Source of the DNA: Acidobacteriota bacterium | GTDB taxonomy: Bacteria; Acidobacteriota; Blastocatellia; Pyrinomonadales; Pyrinomonadaceae | Length of the DNA stretch: 39,302 bases | Direction of reading: 5' to 3' | Assembly: GCA_029557535.1 (NCBI GenBank) | Contig: JAKQII010000355.1 | Location: 1-39,302 of the forward strand | Position numbers and translations under genes: made by a program | Notes under the pieces: generated by a model | Database searches by the model: none | The model's input: the letters and a program-made list of their open reading frames with translations, nothing else | What the model was told of the DNA's origin: nothing | Part shown: positions 1-6,744 of the stretch, piece by piece | Numbering within the stretch: the stretch's first letter is position 1 | Layout: each line of letters begins with the position of its first letter

Positions 1-913
1 TTTCGAGCTTTTCGCGGACGATCGGTGTGATCGAACCGTATCGCCAGACGGCACCTTTTTCCGAAAGTTTGCGAAGCAAGGAATCCATCGTTTCGCCGGA
101 CGGCACGGGATATTCGGGAAAGGTGTAGCCGACGTCGTCCATCGAGAAACTGATTCGCGCGGCGATCTCTTCGGTGCGTCCGACAGCTTCGGGAAAGTCG
201 CCGAACAGGCGGAGCATTTCTGCCGCGGATTTGATCCGGCGTTCGTCGTTTCGGGAAAGAAGGCGGCCGGCGTTGTCGATCGTTACGTGGTTCTTGATGC
301 ACGTGAAGACATCGAAGAGTTGGCGGTCGGCGCGGTTCGCGTAGTAGGCGCCGTTGCTAGCAAAAAGCGGAACGCGGAGCTTGTGCGCGTAGCTCACGAC
401 CGACTGGTTGAGGTCTTCCTGGTGACGAAGGTAATGGCGCTGAAGCTCGGCGTAGAGGCGTTCGCCGAAGACGTATTGAAGCCATGCCATCGCTTCGAGT
501 CCGCGGTGTTGCCTGATCTGCGAGTGCAAGAATCCGTCCTCGCCGCCGGTCAGGCAGATGAGGTCCTTCGAGTAGGTCTCGATATCCTCGCGAAAGGCGA
601 AATGCTCGCCCTTTTTGGCGCGGAGCTTGATCGTCGTGATCAGCTTGCAGAGGTTTTGGTAGCCGCGGATGGAGATCGGAAGGAGCGGCAGAAGACTCCC
701 GTCCTCCATCGTGATCTCTGCACCGACGATCGCCCTGAGTCCCTTTTCCTTGGCTTCGAGATGAAACCGGACGGCGCCCGAAACGGTGTCGCGGTCGAGC
801 AATCCGATGGTTCCGACGCCGAGCTGTTCGGCGGCGCCGACAATATCTTCCGGTAGCGATCCCGATGCCAGAAAGCTGAAGGCCGAGCGTGTGTGAAGTT
901 CGCAGAAAGACAT
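1..913 (-). CDS. dnaE2: Error-prone DNA polymerase III alpha subunit DnaE2 (ImuC), 5' part
   Basis: The minus-strand frame is open from the ATG at 913 to the window edge, giving about 304 residues of the N-terminus; the rest lies outside. It opens with a PHP-domain signature of C-family polymerases (CELHTRSAFSFL near residue 4), followed by GLLDRDTVSGAVRFH and AIVGAEI, the order seen in DnaE/DnaE2. DnaE2 is the catalytic polymerase of the ImuA-ImuB-ImuC mutasome, which makes mutagenic translesion synthesis after DNA damage. Its place downstream of imuA and imuB on the same strand supports DnaE2 over the replicative DnaE. A repeat-filled gap of about 355 bp separates it from imuB, so it may have its own promoter. 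The polymerase active site cannot be checked here. Confidence 0.88.
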   Translation of the reverse strand, partial: MSFCELHTRSAFSFLASGSLPEDIVGAAEQLGVGTIGLLDRDTVSGAVRFHLEAKEKGLRAIVGAEITMEDGSLLPLLPISIRGYQNLCKLITTIKLRAKKGEHFAFREDIETYSKDLICLTGGEDGFLHSQIRQHRGLEAMAWLQYVFGERLYAELQRHYLRHQEDLNQSVVSYAHKLRVPLFASNGAYYANRADRQLFDVFTCIKNHVTIDNAGRLLSRNDERRIKSAAEMLRLFGDFPEAVGRTEEIAARISFSMDDVGYTFPEYPVPSGETMDSLLRKLSEKGAVWRYGSITPIVREKLE

Positions 914-1268
914 TTCAAATTTCAGGATTTCAGGATCCGAGTACTCGTATGAGTTACGCCTTCGGGCGTGATCAATGTCGATATTCCAGATTCCAAGGAT
1001 TCCAAGGATGGTGAGCGTGCAGAGCACGCGTCGTTTCGATAGCACCATGTGGTGCGCAGCGAAACGTGGTGTGGAATCTGATCACGAGCGTGTGAAACAC
1101 GCGTCTCAGTTGCTCTTGGTTCGACATCGCGTGTTTCACACGCTCCGTGGACCGCGGTTCGTCCCAACACCAGGTTCGGCTTCGCCTTCACCTGGTGCTA
1201 TCGTCAAGGCGCGTACTCCGCACGCTGATTGACGATTCAATCGCAAATCCAAAATCGAAAATCGCAAA
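914..1268. repeat. Repeat-filled gap between imuB and dnaE2 with two REP-like hairpins
   Basis: No gene is supported here. Going right, it holds a short TTCCAAGGATTCC-type repeat (about 980-1010) and then two related hairpins in opposite orientation. The first has arms CACCATGT (1043-1050) and ACGTGGTG (1064-1071). The second has arms CACCAGGT (1168-1175) and ACCTGGTG (1190-1197). Between them are small palindromes of the GCGTGTGAAACACGC type (about 1088-1102, and its reverse near 1128-1142). A further copy of the hairpin family lies near 27128. The AAATCC-type low-complexity repeat closes the region at 1238-1268. This looks like a REP/BIME-like mosaic. Confidence 0.75.
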
Positions 1269-2519
1269 TCAATCATATTCTCCCGTGACGAACCAATCGT
1301 TGCCGGCCCGGGAGATCTGATATACGCCGCCGTTCTCGAGTTCGACGTCCCATTCCTCCGTTTTCCAGTTGGCGGCGTTCCACCACTGCGCGGACTGAAT
1401 CCAGATGCCGCCGTACTCGACCACCTTCCCCGAGAATTTCGCGGTGCGGATGTACATCAATCGCTTTTGACTGACGACGACTTCGGCCGCGAGCGGCGGA
1501 TCGAAATAGCTCAGATGGATGTGCGGCCGGATCTCCGCGGCGGTCTTCGACTCCGTCCCGGCCGGCAGTTTGTCGGCGTCGAGCGTGAACCCGCGGCTCA
1601 GCCTCTGATCGAGCACGACCGGGACGCCGGCGTTCTCGTCGCCGATCAGCTTCTTGATCTTTGTCACCGTCAGCAAAAGGTTTTCCGGCTCGAGGCTGGT
1701 CGTCGCGTACAGGCTCTTTTGCGCCGTTCGCGGTCGTGTGAAATGCGACGTCACCTCGACCGACGTTATGCCCTCGGGCGGCGGGTCGGAGTTGATGCGG
1801 AGACTGATGATCTTCGACCAGAACTTGATGTCGAGCGTCGGGAAAGAAACCTTGATCTCGTAGTCGCGCGTCGTGCCGCTCTCGAGCCCAAGCGTGATGC
1901 CGAGCCGCTCGGTCCGGAGTCCGTACCTGTCGGTCTCCTCGAAGACCCGTTCGAGTCCGTGGCGGACGATGAAGATCAGTTGCTCGAAATCGAGCACCGG
2001 AAAGTCGAGCGGGTAGCGCCAGTTGACGAATTCTTGCTTCAGGTTCGGGGTGAGGACGTACTTTCCCTTGTTGTTGACGAGATCGAGGACGGCGCGGAAT
2101 TCCGGGCCGTAGCGCGCGATCAGTTCATGTTCGGGAACTCGTTTGAGATCGCGGAGGCTCGCGAATCCGAGCGCACTGAACACGTCGAGCGTGTCGTTCT
2201 CGATTCCGAGCGAGCGAACCGGAAGCCGGTTCAGACGCTCGTCGGTGACGACCGCAGCGCCGCGCCGACTACGTGCCCGGAGCATTGCCGAAGCTGCATT
2301 TTCGGCGACGGCGACGTTGCCTTTGATGGCGGCAGCGGCGAGTGCTTCGGAGATCTTCGCGACGATCGCCTCCGGCGTCCCGATCAGCTTTTCGAGCCCG
2401 CTCGTTTCGAACAACACGCCGTCGCCGAGCCACTCGATACGGTAGGCGAAGCTTTCGGCGATCGCGACAAGGTCGGGCCTTTCGGAGTCGCTGATAATGC
2501 AGGCATAAAGTCTAGACAT
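1269..2519 (-). CDS. imuB: ImuB, Y-family polymerase-like mutasome protein
   Basis: A 416-residue protein starting MSRLYACI, as ImuB and Y-family proteins do at their first beta strand. ImuB is a catalytically dead Y-family relative that bridges ImuA, the beta clamp and DnaE2. Here the acidic residues that would bind metal are not evident, while the palm-like text GDGVLFETSGLEKLIG (about residues 33-48) and the helix-hairpin-helix-like stretch FASLRDLKRVPEHELIARYG are present. The C-terminal half is long and beta-rich, as in other ImuB proteins. Its start overlaps the 3' end of imuA by 8 nt, so translation is probably coupled. Identification rests on these features and on the imuA-imuB-dnaE2 gene order. 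Confidence 0.85.
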   Translation of the reverse strand: MSRLYACIISDSERPDLVAIAESFAYRIEWLGDGVLFETSGLEKLIGTPEAIVAKISEALAAAAIKGNVAVAENAASAMLRARSRRGAAVVTDERLNRLPVRSLGIENDTLDVFSALGFASLRDLKRVPEHELIARYGPEFRAVLDLVNNKGKYVLTPNLKQEFVNWRYPLDFPVLDFEQLIFIVRHGLERVFEETDRYGLRTERLGITLGLESGTTRDYEIKVSFPTLDIKFWSKIISLRINSDPPPEGITSVEVTSHFTRPRTAQKSLYATTSLEPENLLLTVTKIKKLIGDENAGVPVVLDQRLSRGFTLDADKLPAGTESKTAAEIRPHIHLSYFDPPLAAEVVVSQKRLMYIRTAKFSGKVVEYGGIWIQSAQWWNAANWKTEEWDVELENGGVYQISRAGNDWFVTGEYD

Positions 2520-3150
2520 AATTTTGCGTGATGCGCGTCATTACTGGCCTTGTCGACAGCGGTTTGCGGCTGTTGAGATCAATGAAAAACTCGCGCAAAA
2601 GCTTGAATCGTCCGAGTCCGTTCCAGACGGCACGCGCCCGCGAGACGGTGTAAGACTGGCTCGAGGCCGATCCGAGCAAAGGTTCGCGGACGGTGACGAT
2701 GAGAAGCGTTTGCCCGGTCCCGACGCCGGTCCGGAAGCGGTACCAGAACGAACTCGGAATCTGCACGAGCTGCCGGCGCGGGACGAAGTTCAGGTTCAGC
2801 CAGATCGCCCCGAAACCCTTCGCTTGGACGAGGTAGTCGGCGACGGTGAACGATTTTTCGATGTCGCCGCCGCATTTGATCCAGAGGACGTTCTCGAGCA
2901 GCAGGCCGTTGTCGCGTGCGGCCTCGGCATTGAAGCTGTCGGAGACGTCGACCACCGCGCAGATCTCGCCGCTGTGGGTCAGCGTCGCGAGGCACGCCAT
3001 CGCCAGCGCGGTCTTGCCCGAGCTCGCGGCGCCGCAGATTTCCGAGACGCCGCCGCGCTGCAGTCTGAGTCCGAATTGCTCGACGAACTCGCGGGAGACA
3101 CGATGTTCTTCCCGCAGTTGCGAGGCGCTTTTTACCAACGCTAGAGCCAT
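2512..3150 (-). CDS. imuA: ImuA, RecA-like ATPase-fold mutasome protein
   Basis: A 212-residue RecA-fold protein that stands in the ImuA (SulA/RecA-like) position before imuB. The P-loop GAASSGKT is near residues 40-47, and CAVVDVSDSFNAEAA follows as the next strand-helix of a RecA core. The open frame runs a further 47 codons upstream, but that extension translates the intergenic ATTCC repeat (GIFGIFGIWNLGI), so the start is placed at the ATG at 3150 (MALALVKSASQLREE). Its stop lies inside the start of imuB. In other bacteria ImuA forms the mutasome with ImuB and DnaE2 and is under LexA control; no LexA box can be pointed to here. Confidence 0.82.
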   Translation of the reverse strand: MALALVKSASQLREEHRVSREFVEQFGLRLQRGGVSEICGAASSGKTALAMACLATLTHSGEICAVVDVSDSFNAEAARDNGLLLENVLWIKCGGDIEKSFTVADYLVQAKGFGAIWLNLNFVPRRQLVQIPSSFWYRFRTGVGTGQTLLIVTVREPLLGSASSQSYTVSRARAVWNGLGRFKLLREFFIDLNSRKPLSTRPVMTRITQNYV

Positions 3151-3769
3151 GGTATTTCGGATCAGTATTCCAAGATTCCAGATTCCAAAGATTCCAAAGA
3201 TTCCAAGGATTACAGATTCCAGACCCCGAGACTTTGCGGTCTGACAATCAACCCACGCTTGGCGCGTGAAATTCCCGATCGCGCATCCCAAATCCGAATT
3301 TCAAAGACGGGAAATCCCCGCAGAAGAAGACCGGCGTACCCGAACCGATCTTCTTCCGGCGTGACGGCATGCCCTGCGCCGTACCAATTGGGAATGTGAT
3401 TCGAAGTCAGGTTGTGCGGACTCAGACGTCGCTCTCGCGACGTGCATTGTGAAATCCGCTTCGTCCGTGGATTGAAATCCACGGCTAAACTCAACTGCCG
3501 CTTCGCGGCTTAAACCAGTCCCCAATCCGTATTCCCAATTACGAAATGGTTTGCGCTCCGCGCTCATGCAAGCGGGACGCTCGCGCTCCAGTCAGTTCCG
3601 TGACCAGCCGCGTAAACGCGGAACTCCGAACCGGTGGCCCTCCGAACGTTCGCGCTCCGCGCTCATGCAAGCGGGACGCTCGTGCTCCAGTCCCGATCTC
3701 AGATCTCAGATCTCAAAAAGATCAATCCGAAATTCCCCAAGTCGCTAATCCCACTTTCCAGATCCGGGA
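3151..3769. repeat. Repeat-rich intergenic region upstream of imuA
   Basis: This stretch of about 620 bp has no convincing gene. It contains, in order: ATTCCAAAG-type repeats (3165-3222); a degraded AT/GC mosaic; a palindrome CCGTGGATT-GA-AATCCACGG (3465-3484); a second hairpin GCCGC-TTC-GCGGC (3497-3509); about 1.5 copies of a 98-99 bp GC-rich repeat (about 3551-3694); and a run of AGATCTC repeats (3697-3715). Several open frames cross it, but they translate repeat DNA and have no start-site support. The promoter of imuA must lie in this region, but none can be identified with confidence. Confidence 0.7.
3551..3694. repeat. 98-99 bp GC-rich repeat, first cluster
   Basis: The text GCTCATGCAAGCGGGACGCT occurs at 3562 and again at 3661, so the period is 99 bp. 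The unit contains the hairpin CCGCGTAAACGCGG followed by AACTCC. The same unit returns at 4497-4691. Arms and loop resemble the hairpin in the inverted-repeat element at 9163-9298, so these appear to be members of one REP-like family. Confidence 0.75.
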
Positions 3770-4276
3770 TCAGTCCAGATTCTCCCAATCGACCTTTTCT
3801 CCGCGCATCACCCGTTGCAACAGTTCCTTGAATTCCTTGTCCTCCCGGATTCTTTTCAGTCTCGACCGCTCGGTATCGGTCAGAAATTTCTGACCTTTGA
3901 TCGGGCTGCTCTTCAGTGACTCGAGCCAACCGCTTAGTTGTTTGGCGACTCCCTCGGCCCGCAGTTTGAGATTTGAAATTTCAGATTTGTGATTCGCAAA
4001 TCTCGGGACCCGCTCACACATGCAAAGCATCGACCGACTTTCTCCGGATGATCCCTTGGCAATGTAAAGAAAGCTGATCAATTCAGCTGTCGTTCCCCGC
4101 TCGAACCCTTCGGCGACGTTGTTCGAAACCGATATGGCCGCGCGCTGCAACTGACTCCTGACGTCGCCCAAACCGCGAAACAGGCTGTCGTTTTTCTCGA
4201 TGAATTCAAAGATCGCAAGCGCGAACTCAACTCCGGCATTCCAAACCGGAAGATCTTCAAAGCGTGAGTACTTCAT
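3770..4276 (-). CDS. Four-helix bundle protein (S23 / 23S rRNA intervening-sequence protein family)
   Basis: A 168-residue protein with the family signature RAAISVSNNVAEGFERG (residues 45-61) followed by ELISFLYIAKGSSGESRSML, which marks the bacterial four-helix bundle proteins first found in 23S rRNA intervening sequences and related to the Avd protein of diversity-generating retroelements. Family members are usually about 120 residues. This one is longer because residues about 92-105 (ANHKSEISNLK) are a translation of the genome's ATTTCAAATC-type intergenic repeat, and because there is a charged C-terminal tail. The cellular function of solo copies is not known. It lies between lexA and imuA on the same strand, but is isolated from both by repeat DNA. 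Confidence 0.8.
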   Translation of the reverse strand: MKYSRFEDLPVWNAGVEFALAIFEFIEKNDSLFRGLGDVRSQLQRAAISVSNNVAEGFERGTTAELISFLYIAKGSSGESRSMLCMCERVPRFANHKSEISNLKLRAEGVAKQLSGWLESLKSSPIKGQKFLTDTERSRLKRIREDKEFKELLQRVMRGEKVDWENLD

Positions 4277-4720
4277 TGTGTTTTCCCTCTAAAGTGAGTT
4301 TATGCCGGCCTTACGTTAGGCCCGCTGAGTTCAGGTCCGCCTGATTTCAAATTTCAAATCTGCAATTTCAAAGCCAATCCGAAATCCGCATTCCCAATTC
4401 CGAAATTGGATTGTGCTCCAGTCCCGATCTCGAAATTACCTGATTTCAAATCTCAAATTTCAGATCTCAAAAAGGCCAATCGGAAAGATCGGCAATCCGT
4501 GACCAGCCGCGTAAACGCGGAACTCCGAATCGGCGGCCTCCGAACGTTCGCGCTTTGCGCTCATGCAAGCGGGACGCTCGCGCTCCAGTCAGTTCCGTGA
4601 CCAGCCGCGTAAACGCGGAACTCCGAACCGGCGGCCTCCGAACGTTCGCGCTCCGCGCTCATGCAAGCGGGACGCTTGCGCTCCAGTCAATTCCCGCAAT
4701 CCCAAATCACAATTCCCAAA
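4277..4720. repeat. Repeat-rich intergenic region downstream of lexA
   Basis: About 440 bp without a gene. It begins with ATTTCAAATTTCAAATC-type low-complexity repeats (4345-4470) and continues with two tandem copies of the 98 bp GC-rich repeat (4497-4691). It ends with AATCCCAAATC-type repeats directly next to the lexA stop codon. The open frames here (Arg- and Ser-rich) are translations of the repeat and are not considered genes. Confidence 0.7.
4497..4691. repeat. 98 bp GC-rich tandem repeat, two copies
   Basis: GACCAGCCGCGTAAACGCGG starts at 4501 and again at 4599, a period of 98 bp. The two copies differ at only a few positions (for example TTTGCGC versus CTCCGCGC). Each unit contains a perfect hairpin CCGCG-TAAA-CGCGG. 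Together with the cluster at 3551-3694 this gives at least three near-identical copies within 1.2 kb. Confidence 0.8.
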
Positions 4721-5320
4721 TCAGAAATACCGGAGCAGTCCGACCACGACCCCTTGCACCGTGACGCGATCCGCATCGACAACGATCGTTCTGAACCGGC
4801 TGTTGGCCGGGATCAGATGGACCTTGTCACCGACAACCTTGAACGTTTTCACCGTCGCGTCGCGGCCGTCGACGAGCGCGACGACGATGTCGCCGTTGTT
4901 CGCCGTCGGCGTTGCCCGCACGACGATCCGGTCGCCCTCGACGATCTTCTCGTCGATCATGCTGTCGCCGATCACGCGCAGCGCAAAGTGATCGCTTCCC
5001 GGCCGCAGCATGTCGCGCGGAGCGTTAAGATATTCAGGCACGAGCACCGCCTCGATCGGGTTGCCGGCGGCGACCAGACCGAGCAGCGGAATCTGCACCG
5101 TCGACTCCGACTCGTCCGCGTCGTATTCGCCGGCGAGTTCCACGCCGCGCCATCCCTTTCGCCGCCTGATAAACCCTTCCGCCTCGAGCGCGTTCAGGTT
5201 CCGGTAAAGCGCCGATTTGGAGTTCAGCCCAAGCGCCTTCGTCATCTCATCGACCGTCGGCGACTCGCCATGGCGTTCGATTGTCTCCTTGATGAACTTG
5301 TACAGTTGCTTTTCTTTCAT
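4721..5320 (-). CDS. lexA: LexA repressor, SOS response regulator
   Basis: A 199-residue protein with an N-terminal winged helix (YKFIKETIERHGESPTVDEM then SKSALYRNLNALEAEGFI) and a C-terminal S24 self-cleavage domain. The scissile Ala-Gly is at 85-86 (GLVAAGNP), the catalytic serine at 120 (GDSMID) and the lysine at 158 (ATVKTF). LexA binds operators of damage genes and cleaves itself when RecA filaments form. An ATG ten codons further upstream (5350) is possible, but it falls at the predicted transcription start, so the ATG at 5320 (MKEKQLYKFI) is preferred. It is upstream of the imuA-imuB-dnaE2 group on the same strand but separated from it by over 1.5 kb. Confidence 0.92.
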   Translation of the reverse strand: MKEKQLYKFIKETIERHGESPTVDEMTKALGLNSKSALYRNLNALEAEGFIRRRKGWRGVELAGEYDADESESTVQIPLLGLVAAGNPIEAVLVPEYLNAPRDMLRPGSDHFALRVIGDSMIDEKIVEGDRIVVRATPTANNGDIVVALVDGRDATVKTFKVVGDKVHLIPANSRFRTIVVDADRVTVQGVVVGLLRYF

Positions 5321-5322
5321 CG

Positions 5323-5357
5323 TGGACCAAACTGGACTATTTTGGAACATTATGGAA
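5323..5357. promoter_or_regulatory. Candidate LexA operator: four TGGA repeats phased at 10 bp
   Basis: TGGA occurs at 5323, 5333, 5343 and 5353, exactly 10 bp apart, as TGGAC, TGGAC, TGGAA and TGGAA. The array lies between the lexA start codon and the -10 box and overlaps the predicted transcription start, where an autorepressor would bind. It is a direct-repeat, helically phased arrangement rather than the usual inverted repeat. The assignment to LexA is an inference. Confidence 0.5.
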
Positions 5358-5384
5358 TATAACAGGGATTGAGAGGAAAATCAA
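5356..5384 (-). promoter_or_regulatory. lexA promoter (-35 TTGATT, 17 bp, -10 TATATT)
   Basis: On the minus strand TTGATT (5384-5379) and TATATT (5361-5356) are separated by 17 bp, a standard housekeeping-sigma layout. Transcription would start near 5350, leaving a leader of about 30 nt before the ATG at 5320. The -10 box is next to the phased TGGA array. Confidence 0.6.
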
Positions 5385-5401
5385 GCAGAAAAGAAAAACT
5401 C

Positions 5402-5431
5402 TTGACATTCCGGCCAATGATTCAATAGAAT
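5402..5431 (+). promoter_or_regulatory. Promoter of the XRE/nucleotidyltransferase pair
   Basis: A consensus -35 TTGACA (5402-5407) and a -10 TAGAAT (5426-5431) are 18 bp apart. The region is much more AT-rich than its surroundings. Transcription would start near 5438, inside the palindrome at 5429-5450, so a bound regulator should block polymerase. Confidence 0.65.
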
Positions 5432-5450
5432 ATTACACATATGTAATATT
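5429..5450. promoter_or_regulatory. Palindromic operator, probably for the XRE regulator
   Basis: A perfect inverted repeat with 9 bp arms: AATATTACA, spacer CATA, TGTAATATT. It overlaps the -10 box and the predicted start of transcription and ends 15 bp before the XRE start codon. This is the classical site for autoregulation by a dimeric HTH antitoxin. Confidence 0.65.
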
Positions 5451-5465
5451 ATAATACACAAATAT

Positions 5466-6167
5466 ATGACCGGAGATGAGTTAAAAGAATATCGAGTGAA
5501 ATGCGGCCTCACGCAGAAACAAGCGTCGCAACGTCTGGGTGTATCACAAACCTGCCTTTCTTTAGTCGAAAGCAACAAGCGGCGTCTCACGGAGTCGCTG
5601 AAACAGAAGCTGGTTAAGAAGCTCAATGCAAGTCCGACAGAATTACCGGCCAGGTTCAAGGATTACAAAGTTGGCAAAGTATCCGATGAACGATTGACGG
5701 CGGAACTTGCACGACTGGGATATCCAGGCTTCTCTCACTGGAAGCCTTCCGGTCCGAAGAATCCAGCAGACGTTCTTCTTTCGGCTCTCAATTCCGCCAG
5801 CCGTGACGCCCGTTTGGTCGAGGCACTTCCTTGGTTGCTTTTCACGTTTCCGGAATTGGATTGGAGCAACGTCGTTAAGACAGCCAAGGTGTTTGATCTC
5901 CAGAATCGGCTGGGCTTTGTAACCAACGTCGCCAAGAGGATGGCCGAGCGGTGCGGAAATCACAATGCCGCGCTAATACTGGAATCAGTCGAAGCCAGAC
6001 TGGAAGGCTCAAAACTCGCAAAGGAAGAAACACTGTGCAAAGAAACAATGACGCGTGCTGAACGGGAGTGGCTAAAAACACAACGCCCCGAAGAAGCAAA
6101 ACACTGGAACCTCTTGACGGACCTTTCACCGCAGCACCTAAATCGGGATTATTATGCTACCACCTGA
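5466..6167 (+). CDS. XRE-family HTH protein, probable antitoxin/autoregulator
   Basis: A 233-residue protein with a clear N-terminal Cro/C1-type HTH (residues 4-55: LKEYRVKCGLTQKQASQRLG, then SQTCLSLVESNKRRLT). The remaining 170 residues are mostly helical and not recognised. The downstream nucleotidyltransferase gene overlaps its end by 14 nt, so the two are co-translated. Together with the palindromic operator this is the layout of a toxin-antitoxin pair in which the HTH protein neutralises the toxin and represses the promoter. There is no good Shine-Dalgarno before the ATG and the leader would be only about 28 nt. The AT-rich promoter hints at acquisition by transfer. Confidence 0.75.
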   Translation: MTGDELKEYRVKCGLTQKQASQRLGVSQTCLSLVESNKRRLTESLKQKLVKKLNASPTELPARFKDYKVGKVSDERLTAELARLGYPGFSHWKPSGPKNPADVLLSALNSASRDARLVEALPWLLFTFPELDWSNVVKTAKVFDLQNRLGFVTNVAKRMAERCGNHNAALILESVEARLEGSKLAKEETLCKETMTRAEREWLKTQRPEEAKHWNLLTDLSPQHLNRDYYATT

Positions 6168-6699
6168 ACCATGGTACGGATTCTTACGAGAAATTGACGC
6201 CTTTTTGAGTGAGGAGCACCACTTTCACTGTTTGGGAGGTTTTGTCGTGACGCAGGAATATGGCTCGGAACGGTCAACTTCTGACGTGGACTTTTTGACC
6301 CTCATCCAACGCAACGACGAACTCATTGAGTTTGCAGGACTCGGTTCAGATCTGTACAGAAGGCACAATATCTATCTGGATCCTGTCGGCGTCGCGATAA
6401 TTCCCGAAAACTATGCCGAGAGACTCAAAGAGATGTATCCAGGCTGCTTTGAGCGAATCCGCCTTTTTGCGATGGATCCCTATGACCTCATTCTCTCGAA
6501 GATCGAACGAAACATTAGCAGAGACCGCGAGGATGTCGAGTACCTCGCAAAAGCGCTCGCCCTGGACACGTCCGTTCTCGAAAACCGATATCACGACGAA
6601 GTGCGGTATCAAGTAAAGAACGAAGATCGCGAAGATCTCACTCTTCGACTTTGGATCAAAATGATCGAAGAAACCCGCCAGAAACATCTTGGCCAATGA
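6154..6699 (+). CDS. DUF6036-type nucleotidyltransferase, probable toxin
   Basis: A 181-residue protein of the minimal nucleotidyltransferase superfamily. The signature is GGFVVTQEYGSERSTSDVDF (residues 28-47): a GG pair, then a D-x-D pair that would bind metal. It is followed by DPYDLILSKIERNISRDREDVEYLA, the helical Lys/Arg-Asp block typical of the DUF6036/AbiEii-like families. Relatives include toxins that add nucleotides to tRNA acceptor ends (MenT) or modify proteins; the substrate here is unknown. It is translated from within the end of the XRE gene. Confidence in the fold is good; the toxin role is inferred from context. Confidence 0.72.
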   Translation: MLPPEPWYGFLREIDAFLSEEHHFHCLGGFVVTQEYGSERSTSDVDFLTLIQRNDELIEFAGLGSDLYRRHNIYLDPVGVAIIPENYAERLKEMYPGCFERIRLFAMDPYDLILSKIERNISRDREDVEYLAKALALDTSVLENRYHDEVRYQVKNEDREDLTLRLWIKMIEETRQKHLGQ

Positions 6700-6744
6700 G
6701 AACAACTCGAAATCTCCTAGTCCCTTGAAGTAAATCGCGACGGA

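Noticed and set aside
3165-3222. TGGAATC repeats before imuA as LexA boxes similar to the lexA array
   Set aside because: They are on the other strand relative to the gene, have irregular 7-9 bp spacing, and the same repeat occurs in unrelated gaps (980-1010, 22679-22842).
3210-3567. Two minus-strand frames of 88-94 codons upstream of imuA
   Set aside because: They overlap each other in different frames, cross palindromic repeats and show no protein-like pattern.
3546-3893. Arg/Ser/Ala-rich open frames across the 98 bp repeats (also 4406-4991)
   Set aside because: They translate the repeat in several frames at once, have no ribosome binding site, and some run antisense into the four-helix or lexA genes.
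3551-4691. The 98 bp repeats as a CRISPR array
   Set aside because: Units are contiguous and almost identical along their whole length, with no unique spacers and no cas genes.
5321-5350. Ten-codon longer start of LexA
   Set aside because: The upstream ATG coincides with the predicted transcription start and the codons in between are the phased TGGA array; family proteins begin near MKEKQLYKFI.
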